Assembly: GCA_910584145.1 (NCBI GenBank) | Contig: CAJTXX010000029.1 | Span: 1-24,758, forward strand | DNA length: 24,758 nt | Reading direction: 5' to 3' | Origin: an uncultured Eggerthellaceae bacterium | Lineage (GTDB): Bacteria > Actinomycetota > Coriobacteriia > Coriobacteriales > Eggerthellaceae | Shown here: piece by piece, positions 1-7,994 of the stretch | Position numbering within the stretch: position 1 is the stretch's first letter | Layout of the letters: every line of letters begins with the position of its first letter | The notes under the pieces: model-generated | Databases searched by the model: none | Told to the model about the DNA's origin: nothing | What the model saw: only the letters and a program-made list of their open reading frames with translations | Made by a program: the position numbers and the translations under genes

Positions 1-111
1 CCCTGAAAGAGGAGCCCACACCCCCAGGGGTTGCGTTTACTTTGGAAAGTAACCAAACAGCGGAGGCAGCAGCCGCTGGAATGGACTGCGCTTCCGCATC
101 CTTCTGTGCCT

Positions 112-1404
112 TCATGCGGTCAGGCACGTAGCTGGCACGATATACACTCCCTCAGGAGTGCGCCGGGCCATCGCGGTGCGACCCACCAGAACTGCCATGA
201 ATTCTGGCGGACGGCTACGCGCGGCAGGATTCGCCAGCACCTTGTCGCGCAGGCGCAGCAGATTATCGACGCCTTTTTGCACCTTGTCCTCGCTCAGCTT
301 GATCTCGATCGCAGCCCAACGACCATCGGTGAGCTCAATGATCGCGTCCACTTCAAGCCCATAGTCATCGCGGTAATAATACAGGGATGCGTCCGACGTT
401 TCCGCATTCGCCGAAAGATATGTCCTTAGATCGCGGATGCATAATGCCTCGAAGAACATGCCGAATATCTGCATCTCCCGCATCAAGCGCTCTGGTGAAA
501 ACCCGAGCGCAGCAGCAGCGATCGACGGGTCGACGATATAGCGCTTCGGTTTCGTGCGCACACGAGCTCTCGCCTTGACGGGAGCATCCCACCCGAAGAG
601 CTCTTCTACGATGAAGAGATGCTGATAGAATCGCACATATTCTTCAGCGCGACCACGCGCCGTTGCCGGACTTGCTCCATATTCCCCAGCAGACATATCT
701 TGCGCCAACGTGGCATACCCAGAAGCCTCACCGATATTGCGCGAAAGCGCAACGAGCGCACGGCGTGCGACAGTAGGATCCTTGCCCATCCGTTGCACAG
801 TTACGTCGAGGATAGCACTGATGTACTGGCGCGGTATACGAAGGGCATCCGCAAGCGGTCGGTCCACACTAGCCGGCCATCCGCCGCGGCAGATAGCCTC
901 CGCAAGAGCACCGATGCTGCTTTCCACCAGCTGGTTCTCGAAGCGGCCCTCGAACAGTCCGAAAAGCGAGATGGAACCATCAGAAAGACCCGACTCTGCT
1001 AATGAGAGCGGGCGCATACGCAGCGTTGCTATCCGACCAGCCCCGCTATGGGCGACATGGTCATAGGAGGGAGTGGCAGAACCGGTAAAAAGATATCGCC
1101 CCGGGACGCTGCTCTGCTCATCCACCGAACGACGCACTGCATCGCGCACTGCCGGAACACGCTGCCACTCATCAATGAGATGCGGAGACTTGCCCACCAA
1201 GGCGGTCTTAAGATCAGCCTCTACGATAGCGCGTGCGGTATCGTCATCGAGATGCACTTCGCTTTGTGCTTGATTGAGAGCCGTCCATGTTTTGCCGCAC
1301 CATTTCGGACCGTCGATCTCAACTGCACCGAATATCGACAGGAGCGCCTTCACCTCGCCGTCTACCAAGCGCGGACGATATCCCCTCGGAGTAAGCGTAT
1401 CCAT
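112..1404 (-). CDS. ATP-binding protein, AAA_14/DUF4143 family
   Basis: A 430-aa protein. The N-terminal half carries a P-loop GPKWCGKT (residues 32-39), a Walker-B-like LIDEW (76-80) and a sensor-like YLFTGSA (104-110), in the order usual for AAA_14/DUF4143 ATPases. The C-terminal part contains EVDAII (from 351) followed by AIEIK (E367, K369), an arrangement that resembles a PD-(D/E)XK nuclease-like core and is common in this family. These ATPases are widespread in gut bacteria and archaea, often as accessory genes; their cellular role is not settled and I assign none. The ATG at 1404 is preceded by AGAGG at a suitable spacing (GATAGAGGATGTCGACATG), so this start is preferred. The gene stands alone and is transcribed away from the surface operon terminator. 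Four 23-bp repeats begin 21 bp upstream of the start codon. Family assignment is confident, function is not. Confidence 0.9.
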   Translation of the reverse strand: MDTLTPRGYRPRLVDGEVKALLSIFGAVEIDGPKWCGKTWTALNQAQSEVHLDDDTARAIVEADLKTALVGKSPHLIDEWQRVPAVRDAVRRSVDEQSSVPGRYLFTGSATPSYDHVAHSGAGRIATLRMRPLSLAESGLSDGSISLFGLFEGRFENQLVESSIGALAEAICRGGWPASVDRPLADALRIPRQYISAILDVTVQRMGKDPTVARRALVALSRNIGEASGYATLAQDMSAGEYGASPATARGRAEEYVRFYQHLFIVEELFGWDAPVKARARVRTKPKRYIVDPSIAAAALGFSPERLMREMQIFGMFFEALCIRDLRTYLSANAETSDASLYYYRDDYGLEVDAIIELTDGRWAAIEIKLSEDKVQKGVDNLLRLRDKVLANPAARSRPPEFMAVLVGRTAMARRTPEGVYIVPATCLTA

Positions 1405-1425
1405 GTCGACATCCTCTATCCAGTT

Positions 1426-1517
1426 AAAAATACCGCCTTGATTCTATCAAAAATACCGCCTCATTTTATGAAAAAATACCGCCTTGGTTTTAGTAAAAAT
1501 ACCGCTTGCTTGAAAAA
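1426..1517 (-). repeat. Four phased 23-bp direct repeats upstream of the DUF4143 gene
   Basis: The core AAAAATACCGCC (plus strand) recurs with its TACCGC at 1431, 1454, 1477 and 1500, a period of exactly 23 bp. On the coding strand of the downstream gene the unit reads AAGGCGGTATTTTT followed by a variable A/T-rich spacer. The copy nearest the gene ends 21 bp before its ATG. The fourth (distal) copy is degenerate (one C missing). The regular period and position suggest repeated protein-binding sites on one face of the helix, i.e. an operator or promoter array; that function is inferred. Confidence 0.8.
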
Positions 1518-1724
1518 GGCCTGCACCAGTCAAGCTAAGGAGACGTTTTTCTGCATTCCTATGGGCAAAGGATTGAGCTTGTTGCATGGCACGGCTTGTT
1601 CCCATCTCGAAAGCAGCGGCAATACTACAGGCTGATATCGATAGATGGAGATCCGGATTCCTGCGTCTACTTGGACTTTGGCAGCAAGTAATGGAATCTG
1701 AATCTGTATTTTGCGAACAAAAGC

Positions 1725-1755
1725 AAAGCGGCAGGCCCAGGGGCTCTGCCGCTTT
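1725..1755 (-). terminator. Rho-independent terminator of the surface operon
   Basis: Perfect 10-bp inverted repeat AAAGCGGCAG / CTGCCGCTTT around an 11-nt loop. It lies 54 bp beyond the stop codon of the DUF2510 gene. Read on the minus strand the stem is followed by GCTTTTG, a moderate T run. The A and T flanks could let it work in both directions. It marks the end of the operon that runs leftward from about 15.7 kb. Confidence 0.8.
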
Positions 1756-1808
1756 ATTGCATGTTGGAATCTTACGCGCGCAGCGCATTCGCACGAGAAG
1801 AGGCCACG

Positions 1809-2384
1809 CTATATAAGAATAAAACAGGCGAGCACTACAGAGCACGCCAGCGATATAGAGAACAAGACGCCTGCGACGATATACGACACCCCTTTCAGTA
1901 CCCGTCGCTCTTCATGGCTGCGCTTCAGGTTGTGGTTCCAGAGAAAGCCTAAGATCAAACCACCGAAAAAGTAATTCAAGAAGCAGATGGCTTTGTTCGA
2001 CCTTATGAGCGGCTTTTCTTTGAAGTACGAGGGATAGAACGCGAATACGTATACGATACCGATCGTCAGATATACCGATAATGCCACTGCTGCGGGGATC
2101 ACATAGCTTTCATCGATATCGATGATGTTATTGATGATGCTGACGATGGCCACGCTGACAGCGAGTCCGAAGATATCGAAACCGGAATGCTCCTTCCAGC
2201 CCTTGAGCACAGGCAGAGCGTCGATCTCGCTGTGTTGGCTCCCCTCTGCCAGCGCTGCGCTCCTAGTCTCTTGGCCCCACTGCTGGCCGTCCCACCACCG
2301 CTCTATACTGGAGTCCTGCGGGTCCGCATACCATCCGGCGAGCATCTGCTGCTCCTGCGCTCCGATTGTCGCTGTGTTATCCAT
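1809..2384 (-). CDS. DUF2510-domain multipass membrane protein
   Basis: 191 aa. The N-terminus has the short DUF2510 signature, AGWYADP at 16-22 followed by ERWWDGQQW at 28-36, a module usually found at the N-terminus of actinobacterial membrane proteins. About four hydrophobic segments follow at roughly 69-90, 94-118, 132-150 and 166-191; the last one runs to the C-terminus. The ATG at 2384 is preceded by GGAGGG at good spacing. It is the last gene before the terminator at 1725-1755 and starts 65 bp after the stop of the LAQTGD-anchored protein, so co-transcription is likely. The domain content gives no specific biochemical role; help in assembly or localisation of the surface proteins encoded upstream would be a guess from position only. 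Confidence 0.85.
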   Translation of the reverse strand: MDNTATIGAQEQQMLAGWYADPQDSSIERWWDGQQWGQETRSAALAEGSQHSEIDALPVLKGWKEHSGFDIFGLAVSVAIVSIINNIIDIDESYVIPAAVALSVYLTIGIVYVFAFYPSYFKEKPLIRSNKAICFLNYFFGGLILGFLWNHNLKRSHEERRVLKGVSYIVAGVLFSISLACSVVLACFILI

Positions 2385-2449
2385 CCAGATCCCTCCTCTT
2401 GTCCGATCATGAGCGCATAGCGCCCATGCATGCCATCGTGCACCAATTG

Positions 2450-5400
2450 CTATTCATCTTCTTCATCGCGGCATTTGGGACGGCGGCTCACCAAGAACAG
2501 CACACCGAGAGCAGCGCACCCCAAGCCCGTGAGCGCGAAGACGAGAACAGGCAGGTGGTCCCCCGTCTGCGCGAGCGCCTGCAAGCGGTGGATGGGGCGC
2601 TTCGCAGGCGTTATCGCATCCTCCTCGGTGAGCGGGGCGAAGGCCACGCGCAGCTCTATGTCCTCGCGGATGTCTTGGAGGGTGCAGCCCTTGGCGCCCT
2701 CCTTGGCGATCACGCGCCCATTGGCGGTGACGGCGGATACCTTGTAGCCCGCCTCGCAGGCGAACGAGAACGCAGCAGCATCGCCTGCGGGCACGCTCAC
2801 CGGGGATGCCGGCGATATGGAGCCGTGCACCTTGCCATCAGCGCCCGGCACTGCCACAGGGCTCACCGTGAAGGTGGCAGAGGGGATGCCGGGCTCATCG
2901 GTGCCGGGACCATCGGTGCCCGGCTCATCAGGGCCTGGCCCATCGGGCCCTCCGAACGAGAAGTCGAACGTCCACTCCTCATCTTCTGCCGAGTCCGGTA
3001 TCTCGAAGGTGCCCTCGCCATCGAGCACGTCCTTGTCGGCGGCAAGCCCTGCTGTGCCGGTGGTGTCTTTGGCCTTCCCTGTCACATCAACAGTAGACCC
3101 GGCAGGCGCCTTCATGCCCTTGCCCGAGCTCACCACGCTCGACACATACGCGCCATCGGCTCGGATGACGATCACCTGCACGGCCTTGCCCACCGGCACG
3201 AGCAGCGCCGGCTTGCCCACGGTGTTGGGAGAGACGGTGCCGCCTTCTCCGGTGACGTTGATGCGCAGCTCGCGGGTGGGCGTCGGCGGGCGCGGCGGGT
3301 CGTCAGGGGCCGCATCGCGGAACACCACGCGCACGAAGGTGTCGGCGGCGATGCCTGTGAGGGAGAGGTCGTAGTAGCCGGTGGAGAGCGTCCCTTCCGG
3401 GCGGTCGGGCCACTCGACCCAAGCATCCCATACCTGAGCGGTGATGTCTCGCCAAGCGAGCTCGCCTTCTGCTTTCACATGCACGCTCGCAAGCGTGCTC
3501 GCATCGTTTCCGGGGATGATGGAGAAGCTGTAGCCCGACCCTTTGGGCACGATGGCAGAAGGCGGGGTGACGATGGCAGGGGCTGCTGTCGCAGAGCCTG
3601 CCGCAACGACGCTCTCCACCTCGATGGTGGCGTACTCGTCAGCCGGGATGATGGGCGGCATGTCCTCTGCCTTGGAGAACGTCGCCACGATCGAGCGGTC
3701 GCGCTGGATGTTAGGCAGCGTGAGCGTGAGGCCGCTTGCGCTCGATGCGAGCATATCCCCGAGCTCGCGGGTGCCTTCCATCACGGTGTAGATGGCATAG
3801 CCCGCCTCAGGGTGCAGCGAGAAGGTGGCCGTGCCGCCTGCCTCCACCGTGCGGGAAGCCTCGATGACGGGGCCTTGCGCATAGGGCGCATCCACCGAGC
3901 CGTGGCCCGAGGCGCCCCCGAAGACGATGAGGCTCACCGTATGCGACGGCCCAGGTGCCGGCGCATCGCTTGAGAACGCCACCTCCACGCGCGCATCGCC
4001 TGTGATGCCATAGATATGGGCGCGCCCAGATGAGATGGCGAGGGGAAGCGGTGCGGAAAGGCCATCCATATGCAGGATGGCGCTCTTAACAGACAGGCTC
4101 GGCGAGGTCGGCGCGAAGAGAAGCTCTATGTCGTCGCTTCCACCGAAGCGGAAGGGGCCGTCCTCAGCATCGCGCCCGTTCACAGAGACATCGCCTGTGC
4201 CCTCCACCACCTCGACGGTGAAGGCGAACTCGTCCTCGTCAGGGTCTATCTGGGCAGGCTCGAATACAGCCTCGATGACGACCTCGTCGATGCCAGGATC
4301 GAGCGCCGAGAGGTCGAGGTCCCAGTAGCCGAGCATGAGCGCTGACGCCGGCACATCGAGCGTGCCCCCTCCCGCAGAGGCTGCGATGCGCGCGATGCGG
4401 CTGCCATCCTCGGGCGTGAACAGGTAGCGCTTGGTGTCGGTGCGCGGCCAGGAGTAGGCGCCCTCGTAGTTGATGGAGCCTGAACCGGTCGATGCGGCCA
4501 CCACGCGCACGAGGGCATCGAGCGCATCCTCATAGGAGCCCACCGCGAACGCTCCGAGGCTCTCCGTGGTGAACCGGACGTATCTCTCGCCTTGCGCGGT
4601 CTGCTCCACTGTGCACTCGATGGGGTCGATCGCCCCCTCTGCCCCGTATCCGAACACGACCACCTGCTCGCCTGCTGAAGGCCCGGTATCGGGCAGGGGC
4701 AACACCACCGAGAGGCTGCCCTTGTAAGGGGCAGGCTCGCCTGCCACCTCATGGGTGAACAGCGCCGCGAGCGACCACGCAGTGCAGAAGGCATACGCGC
4801 CATCCCCTCCTTGCGAGGCTGCATGGCCTGCCGCTATGCGGCTGAGCTCCTCCCACACCTCAGAGCCCGGTGCTGCCGCAACCGCTGAGAGGTGCTGCAC
4901 GTATCCATGGATGAGGCCTGTGGCAGAAGGCTCTGCGAACGCCTCCACCCCATCGAAGGTCTGCTCGTGGTCTTTGTAGACGGTCTTGGCGGCATAATCG
5001 CTCACCTCGCCGGGTGCGAGCACTTGGAAGGTCATCGTGCCCGACACCTTCGAGGCCGATCTATCCACCGCTTGGAAGGTGCAGGTGTACTCGCATGGCG
5101 CGCTCACATCGAGCGCGCCTTCCGCAGGCCCCGCGCTCAAGGGCAGCACCCATTTGCCGCCCGGCTCTGCCTTCGCTTCGAACTCGCCTACGATGTCACC
5201 TTCGGCATCTGCCACCTTCCAGATGGCGCTTGCCACCCCCGAGCCCCCATCGAGCGTGGCGAACAGGCGGCCTTGCGCATAGTCGAGCGCAGCTTGGGCG
5301 CCCTCCACGATGAACGACGGCGTCATCTCTATCAAGCGGAAGTCGTCGAGGACGTCGATGAACACGCCGGTCTCAGCGCCCGGTGCCGTGCCGCCGTCCT

Positions 5401-5527
5401 CTATCTGCACGACCTTGGCCTCGCCGACCGACGGCGCCGGTGCAGCTATCGCTGCTATCGGCACCATGCCCGCCGCGAGCGCTGCTGCCGCAAGGCAGCT
5501 GGCAGCTCTCCTCATCAGACGCTTCAT
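2450..5527 (-). CDS. Sortase-anchored surface protein (LAQTGD motif) with tandem divergent InlB-type repeats
   Basis: About 1025 aa. A Sec signal peptide (basic start MKRLMRR, Ala-rich core, AIAAPA cleavage region) opens the protein. The ATG at 5527 has AAGGGA about 8 nt upstream, better than the upstream ATG at 5536, which abuts that site. After an N-terminal domain there is a beta-type module ending in ESLGAFAVG, then about six repeats of roughly 90-150 aa with the pattern G-x-G-S(I/V)-x-P, EAGY, an (N/L)I-x-D-x-x segment and V-x-(F/V)-x-F. This resembles the divergent InlB B-repeat family (Flg_new_2). A Pro/Gly/Asp/Glu/Thr-rich linker precedes the last repeat. The end is a sorting signal: LAQTGD at 985-990, a hydrophobic segment and RRPKCR. 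It is probably a wall-anchored stalk or adhesin. Fifth gene of the operon, following an intercistronic hairpin. Confidence 0.9.
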   Translation of the reverse strand: MKRLMRRAASCLAAAALAAGMVPIAAIAAPAPSVGEAKVVQIEDGGTAPGAETGVFIDVLDDFRLIEMTPSFIVEGAQAALDYAQGRLFATLDGGSGVASAIWKVADAEGDIVGEFEAKAEPGGKWVLPLSAGPAEGALDVSAPCEYTCTFQAVDRSASKVSGTMTFQVLAPGEVSDYAAKTVYKDHEQTFDGVEAFAEPSATGLIHGYVQHLSAVAAAPGSEVWEELSRIAAGHAASQGGDGAYAFCTAWSLAALFTHEVAGEPAPYKGSLSVVLPLPDTGPSAGEQVVVFGYGAEGAIDPIECTVEQTAQGERYVRFTTESLGAFAVGSYEDALDALVRVVAASTGSGSINYEGAYSWPRTDTKRYLFTPEDGSRIARIAASAGGGTLDVPASALMLGYWDLDLSALDPGIDEVVIEAVFEPAQIDPDEDEFAFTVEVVEGTGDVSVNGRDAEDGPFRFGGSDDIELLFAPTSPSLSVKSAILHMDGLSAPLPLAISSGRAHIYGITGDARVEVAFSSDAPAPGPSHTVSLIVFGGASGHGSVDAPYAQGPVIEASRTVEAGGTATFSLHPEAGYAIYTVMEGTRELGDMLASSASGLTLTLPNIQRDRSIVATFSKAEDMPPIIPADEYATIEVESVVAAGSATAAPAIVTPPSAIVPKGSGYSFSIIPGNDASTLASVHVKAEGELAWRDITAQVWDAWVEWPDRPEGTLSTGYYDLSLTGIAADTFVRVVFRDAAPDDPPRPPTPTRELRINVTGEGGTVSPNTVGKPALLVPVGKAVQVIVIRADGAYVSSVVSSGKGMKAPAGSTVDVTGKAKDTTGTAGLAADKDVLDGEGTFEIPDSAEDEEWTFDFSFGGPDGPGPDEPGTDGPGTDEPGIPSATFTVSPVAVPGADGKVHGSISPASPVSVPAGDAAAFSFACEAGYKVSAVTANGRVIAKEGAKGCTLQDIREDIELRVAFAPLTEEDAITPAKRPIHRLQALAQTGDHLPVLVFALTGLGCAALGVLFLVSRRPKCRDEEDE

Positions 5528-5573
5528 AGTTCCCATCCCTTATCGAATCGCTTCCCAGCCTGAATCTCCCTCC

Positions 5574-5611
5574 GCGCATGCCGCAAGGCCCAGCTGCCCT
5601 ACGGCATGCGC
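5574..5611 (-). other. Intercistronic hairpin, possible attenuator or RNA-processing element
   Basis: Perfect 10-bp inverted repeat GCGCATGCCG / CGGCATGCGC with an 18-nt loop that contains a further GGC/GCC pairing. It begins 2 bp after the stop codon of the 239-aa gene and lies within the 86-bp gap before the wall-anchored protein. No T run follows on the minus strand (GGAGGGAGATTC), so it is not a canonical terminator. It could stabilise the upstream mRNA or reduce read-through into the long downstream gene. Confidence 0.6.
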
Positions 5612-5613
5612 GC

Positions 5614-6333
5614 TCATCCGAGCACGTTGATCGTCATCTGCGCCGCCACCTCTCCGCGCTCCTCTTCGCTTTCGGGGTCGAGGGCGGTGAAGGTGGCCAG
5701 GCACTCGTAGGTGCCCGCCGGCAAGTCCACATCGAGGGTGTCTTGCTGTATATGGTGGTTCGGCTCGATGATGTCGGTCTCGTAGAGCTTCTGCCCGTTG
5801 TCGGCGCGGTTGATGACCACGCGCATGAGGTAGTTGTTGTTCGGCACGTTCTCTATGCGCAGCTCCCCTGGGCTCGCCCCATCGGCGAACTCGACGGTGC
5901 TCGCGATGGATATGTTGAACATGCCCTCTTCGATCACGCGGTCGAGCTCTGCTTGTATCTCGGCAGGCGTCTTGCCCTCGAGCTGCCCTAGGTCGCCTGA
6001 GCGGCTCGACTTGGCCGGTTGCAGCCACATGAGCGCGCACACTGAAGCCACAGCGATGGCGAGCAGCGCCAGCGCGAGCACCACCCAGAAGGCGCACCCG
6101 CGCTTCTTCTTGCGGCGCTCCTCATCTGCGGGCCGCTCCACATAGACCACTTGGGGCGCATACCCCGCTGCCGCGTAGCGCGCGTCAGCCGGGTAGGCAA
6201 CCCGGGGCGCCCCTGCTGGGGCGCGCCCGGGCTTGCCCATGCCATACGCAGGCCGCCCTCCAGCACCCGGCGCAGAGCCTGGGGCTGGCATGCTCTCTGT
6301 TCCTTGCATATGCGGATGACCGTTGCGTGGCAT
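5614..6333 (-). CDS. Single-pass membrane protein with extracytoplasmic beta-rich domain (paralogue of the 216-aa protein)
   Basis: 239 aa. A Gly/Pro/Ala/Tyr-rich cytoplasmic N-terminus (about 1-73) is followed by a basic stretch RRKKKR and one transmembrane segment (about 80-103), which predicts an N-in, C-out topology. The outer part begins with a helical motif (EIQAELDRVIEEGMFNISI) and continues as a beta-rich domain with ENVPNNNY, a proline-containing EPNHHI turn, GTYEC and TFTALDP. The gene product at 7235-7885 has the same layout and motifs, so the two are duplicates. I do not recognise a characterised family; the fold looks immunoglobulin-like by strand pattern only. The gene lies 15 bp after the 263-aa secreted-protein gene. 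Its Shine-Dalgarno is weak (GGAG 11 nt upstream), suggesting translational coupling. Confidence 0.85.
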   Translation of the reverse strand: MPRNGHPHMQGTESMPAPGSAPGAGGRPAYGMGKPGRAPAGAPRVAYPADARYAAAGYAPQVVYVERPADEERRKKKRGCAFWVVLALALLAIAVASVCALMWLQPAKSSRSGDLGQLEGKTPAEIQAELDRVIEEGMFNISIASTVEFADGASPGELRIENVPNNNYLMRVVINRADNGQKLYETDIIEPNHHIQQDTLDVDLPAGTYECLATFTALDPESEEERGEVAAQMTINVLG

Positions 6334-6348
6334 TATCTCTTGCGCTCC

Positions 6349-7140
6349 TTATGCTACAGGGCGTGCCGTGGAGATGGTGTACTTCAGGCGGATGGCATTC
6401 GCCGCAGCCTTGTCAGCACCATTGCCCTGGCTCATGAGGTTGGCCGCATCGGCATCTTGCACGATGGAACTCAGGCAGCTCGCCTTCTCGAAATTCAGCG
6501 GGAAAGCGCGGCCCGTAGCATACGTTCCGTCGTCATTAGTGGCCGTGTTCGACTTCTCGATGCGCCACGCAGCGGCACGGGTCGGCACCTTGGCGTTCTC
6601 GGTGTCGAGCACATAGGAATCAGCACCACCCGTGGCATCGGGCGCCACCAGCTTCACCATGATGTTACCGAGATTGGCGGTATCGGCCTCAACGCCGGAG
6701 CCTACCTTGGTATCGTCGGTGGTCAGCAGCCAATTCTCGCCGTCCCTGTTAGCGTCCTCGTTGTAGGACACCTCTACCTTGTTCACGTACACCGCCGTGT
6801 TCATGGAATAGTTCCACACGCCATACACGCCGTCAGACGGGCACAGCAGCTCGCCACCGGCGGTCTCAGCCACGAAACGCAGCTCAAGGGGCACCGCCAC
6901 GTTGATGTTCGACTTCTTCACGTCGATGTAGACCGGCGTGCTGGAAGCGCCATCAGCGCCGTCCTCTATCTCCTGGGCGATCATATTGCCCTCGTCGTCC
7001 ACGTCTTTGGTGACCGACCAATCCTGATACTTGCCGTCGGCACCGGTCGTGTCAGTGGGCGTCGCGAACGCCGGCATCGCACAACCGACGACCAATGCAG
7101 CTGAGAGCGCGAGCGCTCCTATGCTCTTCCTTGCTTTCAT
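6349..7140 (-). CDS. Secreted protein of unknown function, surface-operon subunit
   Basis: 263 aa from the ATG at 7140, chosen because a near-perfect AAAGGAGG lies 6 nt upstream; the in-frame ATG at 7161 has no such site. The signal peptide MKARKSIGALALSAAL is followed by VVGCAMPAFATP, which fits signal peptidase I cleavage after AFA. The VVGC could alternatively be read as a lipobox. The mature part is acidic and beta-strand rich, with no transmembrane or sorting signal, so the protein is either released or held by partners. The pattern (NVAVP, a short N-x-S-x-N-T-x-V-x-V strand, a C-terminal AIRLKYTI) loosely resembles the C-terminal domain of the giant adhesin in this operon; I infer a shared fold, not proven homology. 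It sits between the two paralogous membrane proteins. A TTGACA in the upstream gap has no convincing -10 partner. Confidence 0.85.
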   Translation of the reverse strand: MKARKSIGALALSAALVVGCAMPAFATPTDTTGADGKYQDWSVTKDVDDEGNMIAQEIEDGADGASSTPVYIDVKKSNINVAVPLELRFVAETAGGELLCPSDGVYGVWNYSMNTAVYVNKVEVSYNEDANRDGENWLLTTDDTKVGSGVEADTANLGNIMVKLVAPDATGGADSYVLDTENAKVPTRAAAWRIEKSNTATNDDGTYATGRAFPLNFEKASCLSSIVQDADAANLMSQGNGADKAAANAIRLKYTISTARPVA

Positions 7141-7234
7141 GGCTTTCCTCCTTTTGTCCAAGCCATTCCTTGCTTGCTCTATGTCAAGTGCACTCCCGAT
7201 GCACGTTTGACCTCAAGATGAGCCGAGGCAGCAC

Positions 7235-7885
7235 CTACTCCAACACCACAAGTGAGATCTTCGCGGCCGTCTGGCCTATCTCGTCATAGGTCGTGGGGTC
7301 GAGCGCCCTGAATGTAGCCGTGCACTCATAGGTGTTCGGCTCAAGGTCTTTCGAGAGCGTTATGTTCTCGATGTATTGATTCGGCGCCAGCACGCCGCTC
7401 TGATAGAGCTCGTCTCCTGTTGCATCGTCCGTTATCGTCACCTGCATGTTGTAGTGGTTGGCCGGCACGTTCTCGATGTAAGCCGTGCCCTCCGAGGTGC
7501 CGCTCTCGAATTCGATAGTGCTGGCGATGCTGATGTTGAACATGCCTTCCTCGATCGTGCGATCGAGCTCGGCTTGTATCTCGGCGTCGGTCTTATAAGG
7601 CGCCTGCCCAGTGCGAGCATGCGGGTCGAACAAGCTCGAGCCGTTGCACGCGAACAGCCACAGCAAAAGCCACACAGCGATAGCGGCCACCACGATCAGC
7701 AGAACTACGGCAACGGTGCGCTTCGTATGCTTGCGAGGCTCAGCAGGCATAGCTGCCGCCCCTGCATGCGCGCTAGCAGCAGACGGCATCCCCTCCCGGC
7801 CCGATCGCATATTCGGTTGCGCAGTCCCACCGACGATATGCATCTCGTTAGGACTGACCTGTGCTCTGTTCTCATTCTTCGACAT
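7235..7885 (-). CDS. Single-pass membrane protein with extracytoplasmic beta-rich domain
   Basis: 216 aa. The ATG at 7885 is chosen over an upstream in-frame start inside the preceding gene because AGAGGAAG lies 7 nt before it. A cytoplasmic N-terminus of about 55 residues ends in KHTKR, followed by one transmembrane segment (about 57-79), then an outer domain with AEIQAELDRTIEEGMFNISI, ENVPANHY, APNQYIENI, NTYECTATF and RALDP. These motifs match the 239-aa protein at 5614-6333, so the genes are paralogues in one operon. The domain family is not one I can name. It begins 109 bp after the stop of the giant adhesin gene and probably shares its transcript. A membrane-tethered docking role for the secreted operon proteins is inferred from topology and context. 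Confidence 0.85.
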   Translation of the reverse strand: MSKNENRAQVSPNEMHIVGGTAQPNMRSGREGMPSAASAHAGAAAMPAEPRKHTKRTVAVVLLIVVAAIAVWLLLWLFACNGSSLFDPHARTGQAPYKTDAEIQAELDRTIEEGMFNISIASTIEFESGTSEGTAYIENVPANHYNMQVTITDDATGDELYQSGVLAPNQYIENITLSKDLEPNTYECTATFRALDPTTYDEIGQTAAKISLVVLE

Positions 7886-7994
7886 GTGCTGTACTTCCTC
7901 TAGGGTCTTATCGGTTCGTATACGTTCGGTGATCGCAAGCCAGGTGACGGGGCTATTGGGATGCCCGACGGCCCTCTCGCGCCCACCGTTGCGG

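Noticed and set aside
1426..1517. CRISPR array interpretation of the 23-bp repeats
   Set aside because: Repeat cores are about 12-14 bp with 9-11 bp spacers, too short for CRISPR, and no cas genes are present.
1447..1845. 132-aa minus-strand frame between the DUF2510 and DUF4143 genes
   Set aside because: It runs through the terminator hairpin and the 23-bp repeats and overlaps the end of the DUF2510 gene, so it cannot be a sensible gene.
2366..3973. 535-aa plus-strand open frame opposite the LAQTGD protein gene
   Set aside because: It is an Arg/His/Gly-rich mirror of a clearly coding minus-strand gene in GC-rich DNA, with no domain pattern and no ribosome binding site.
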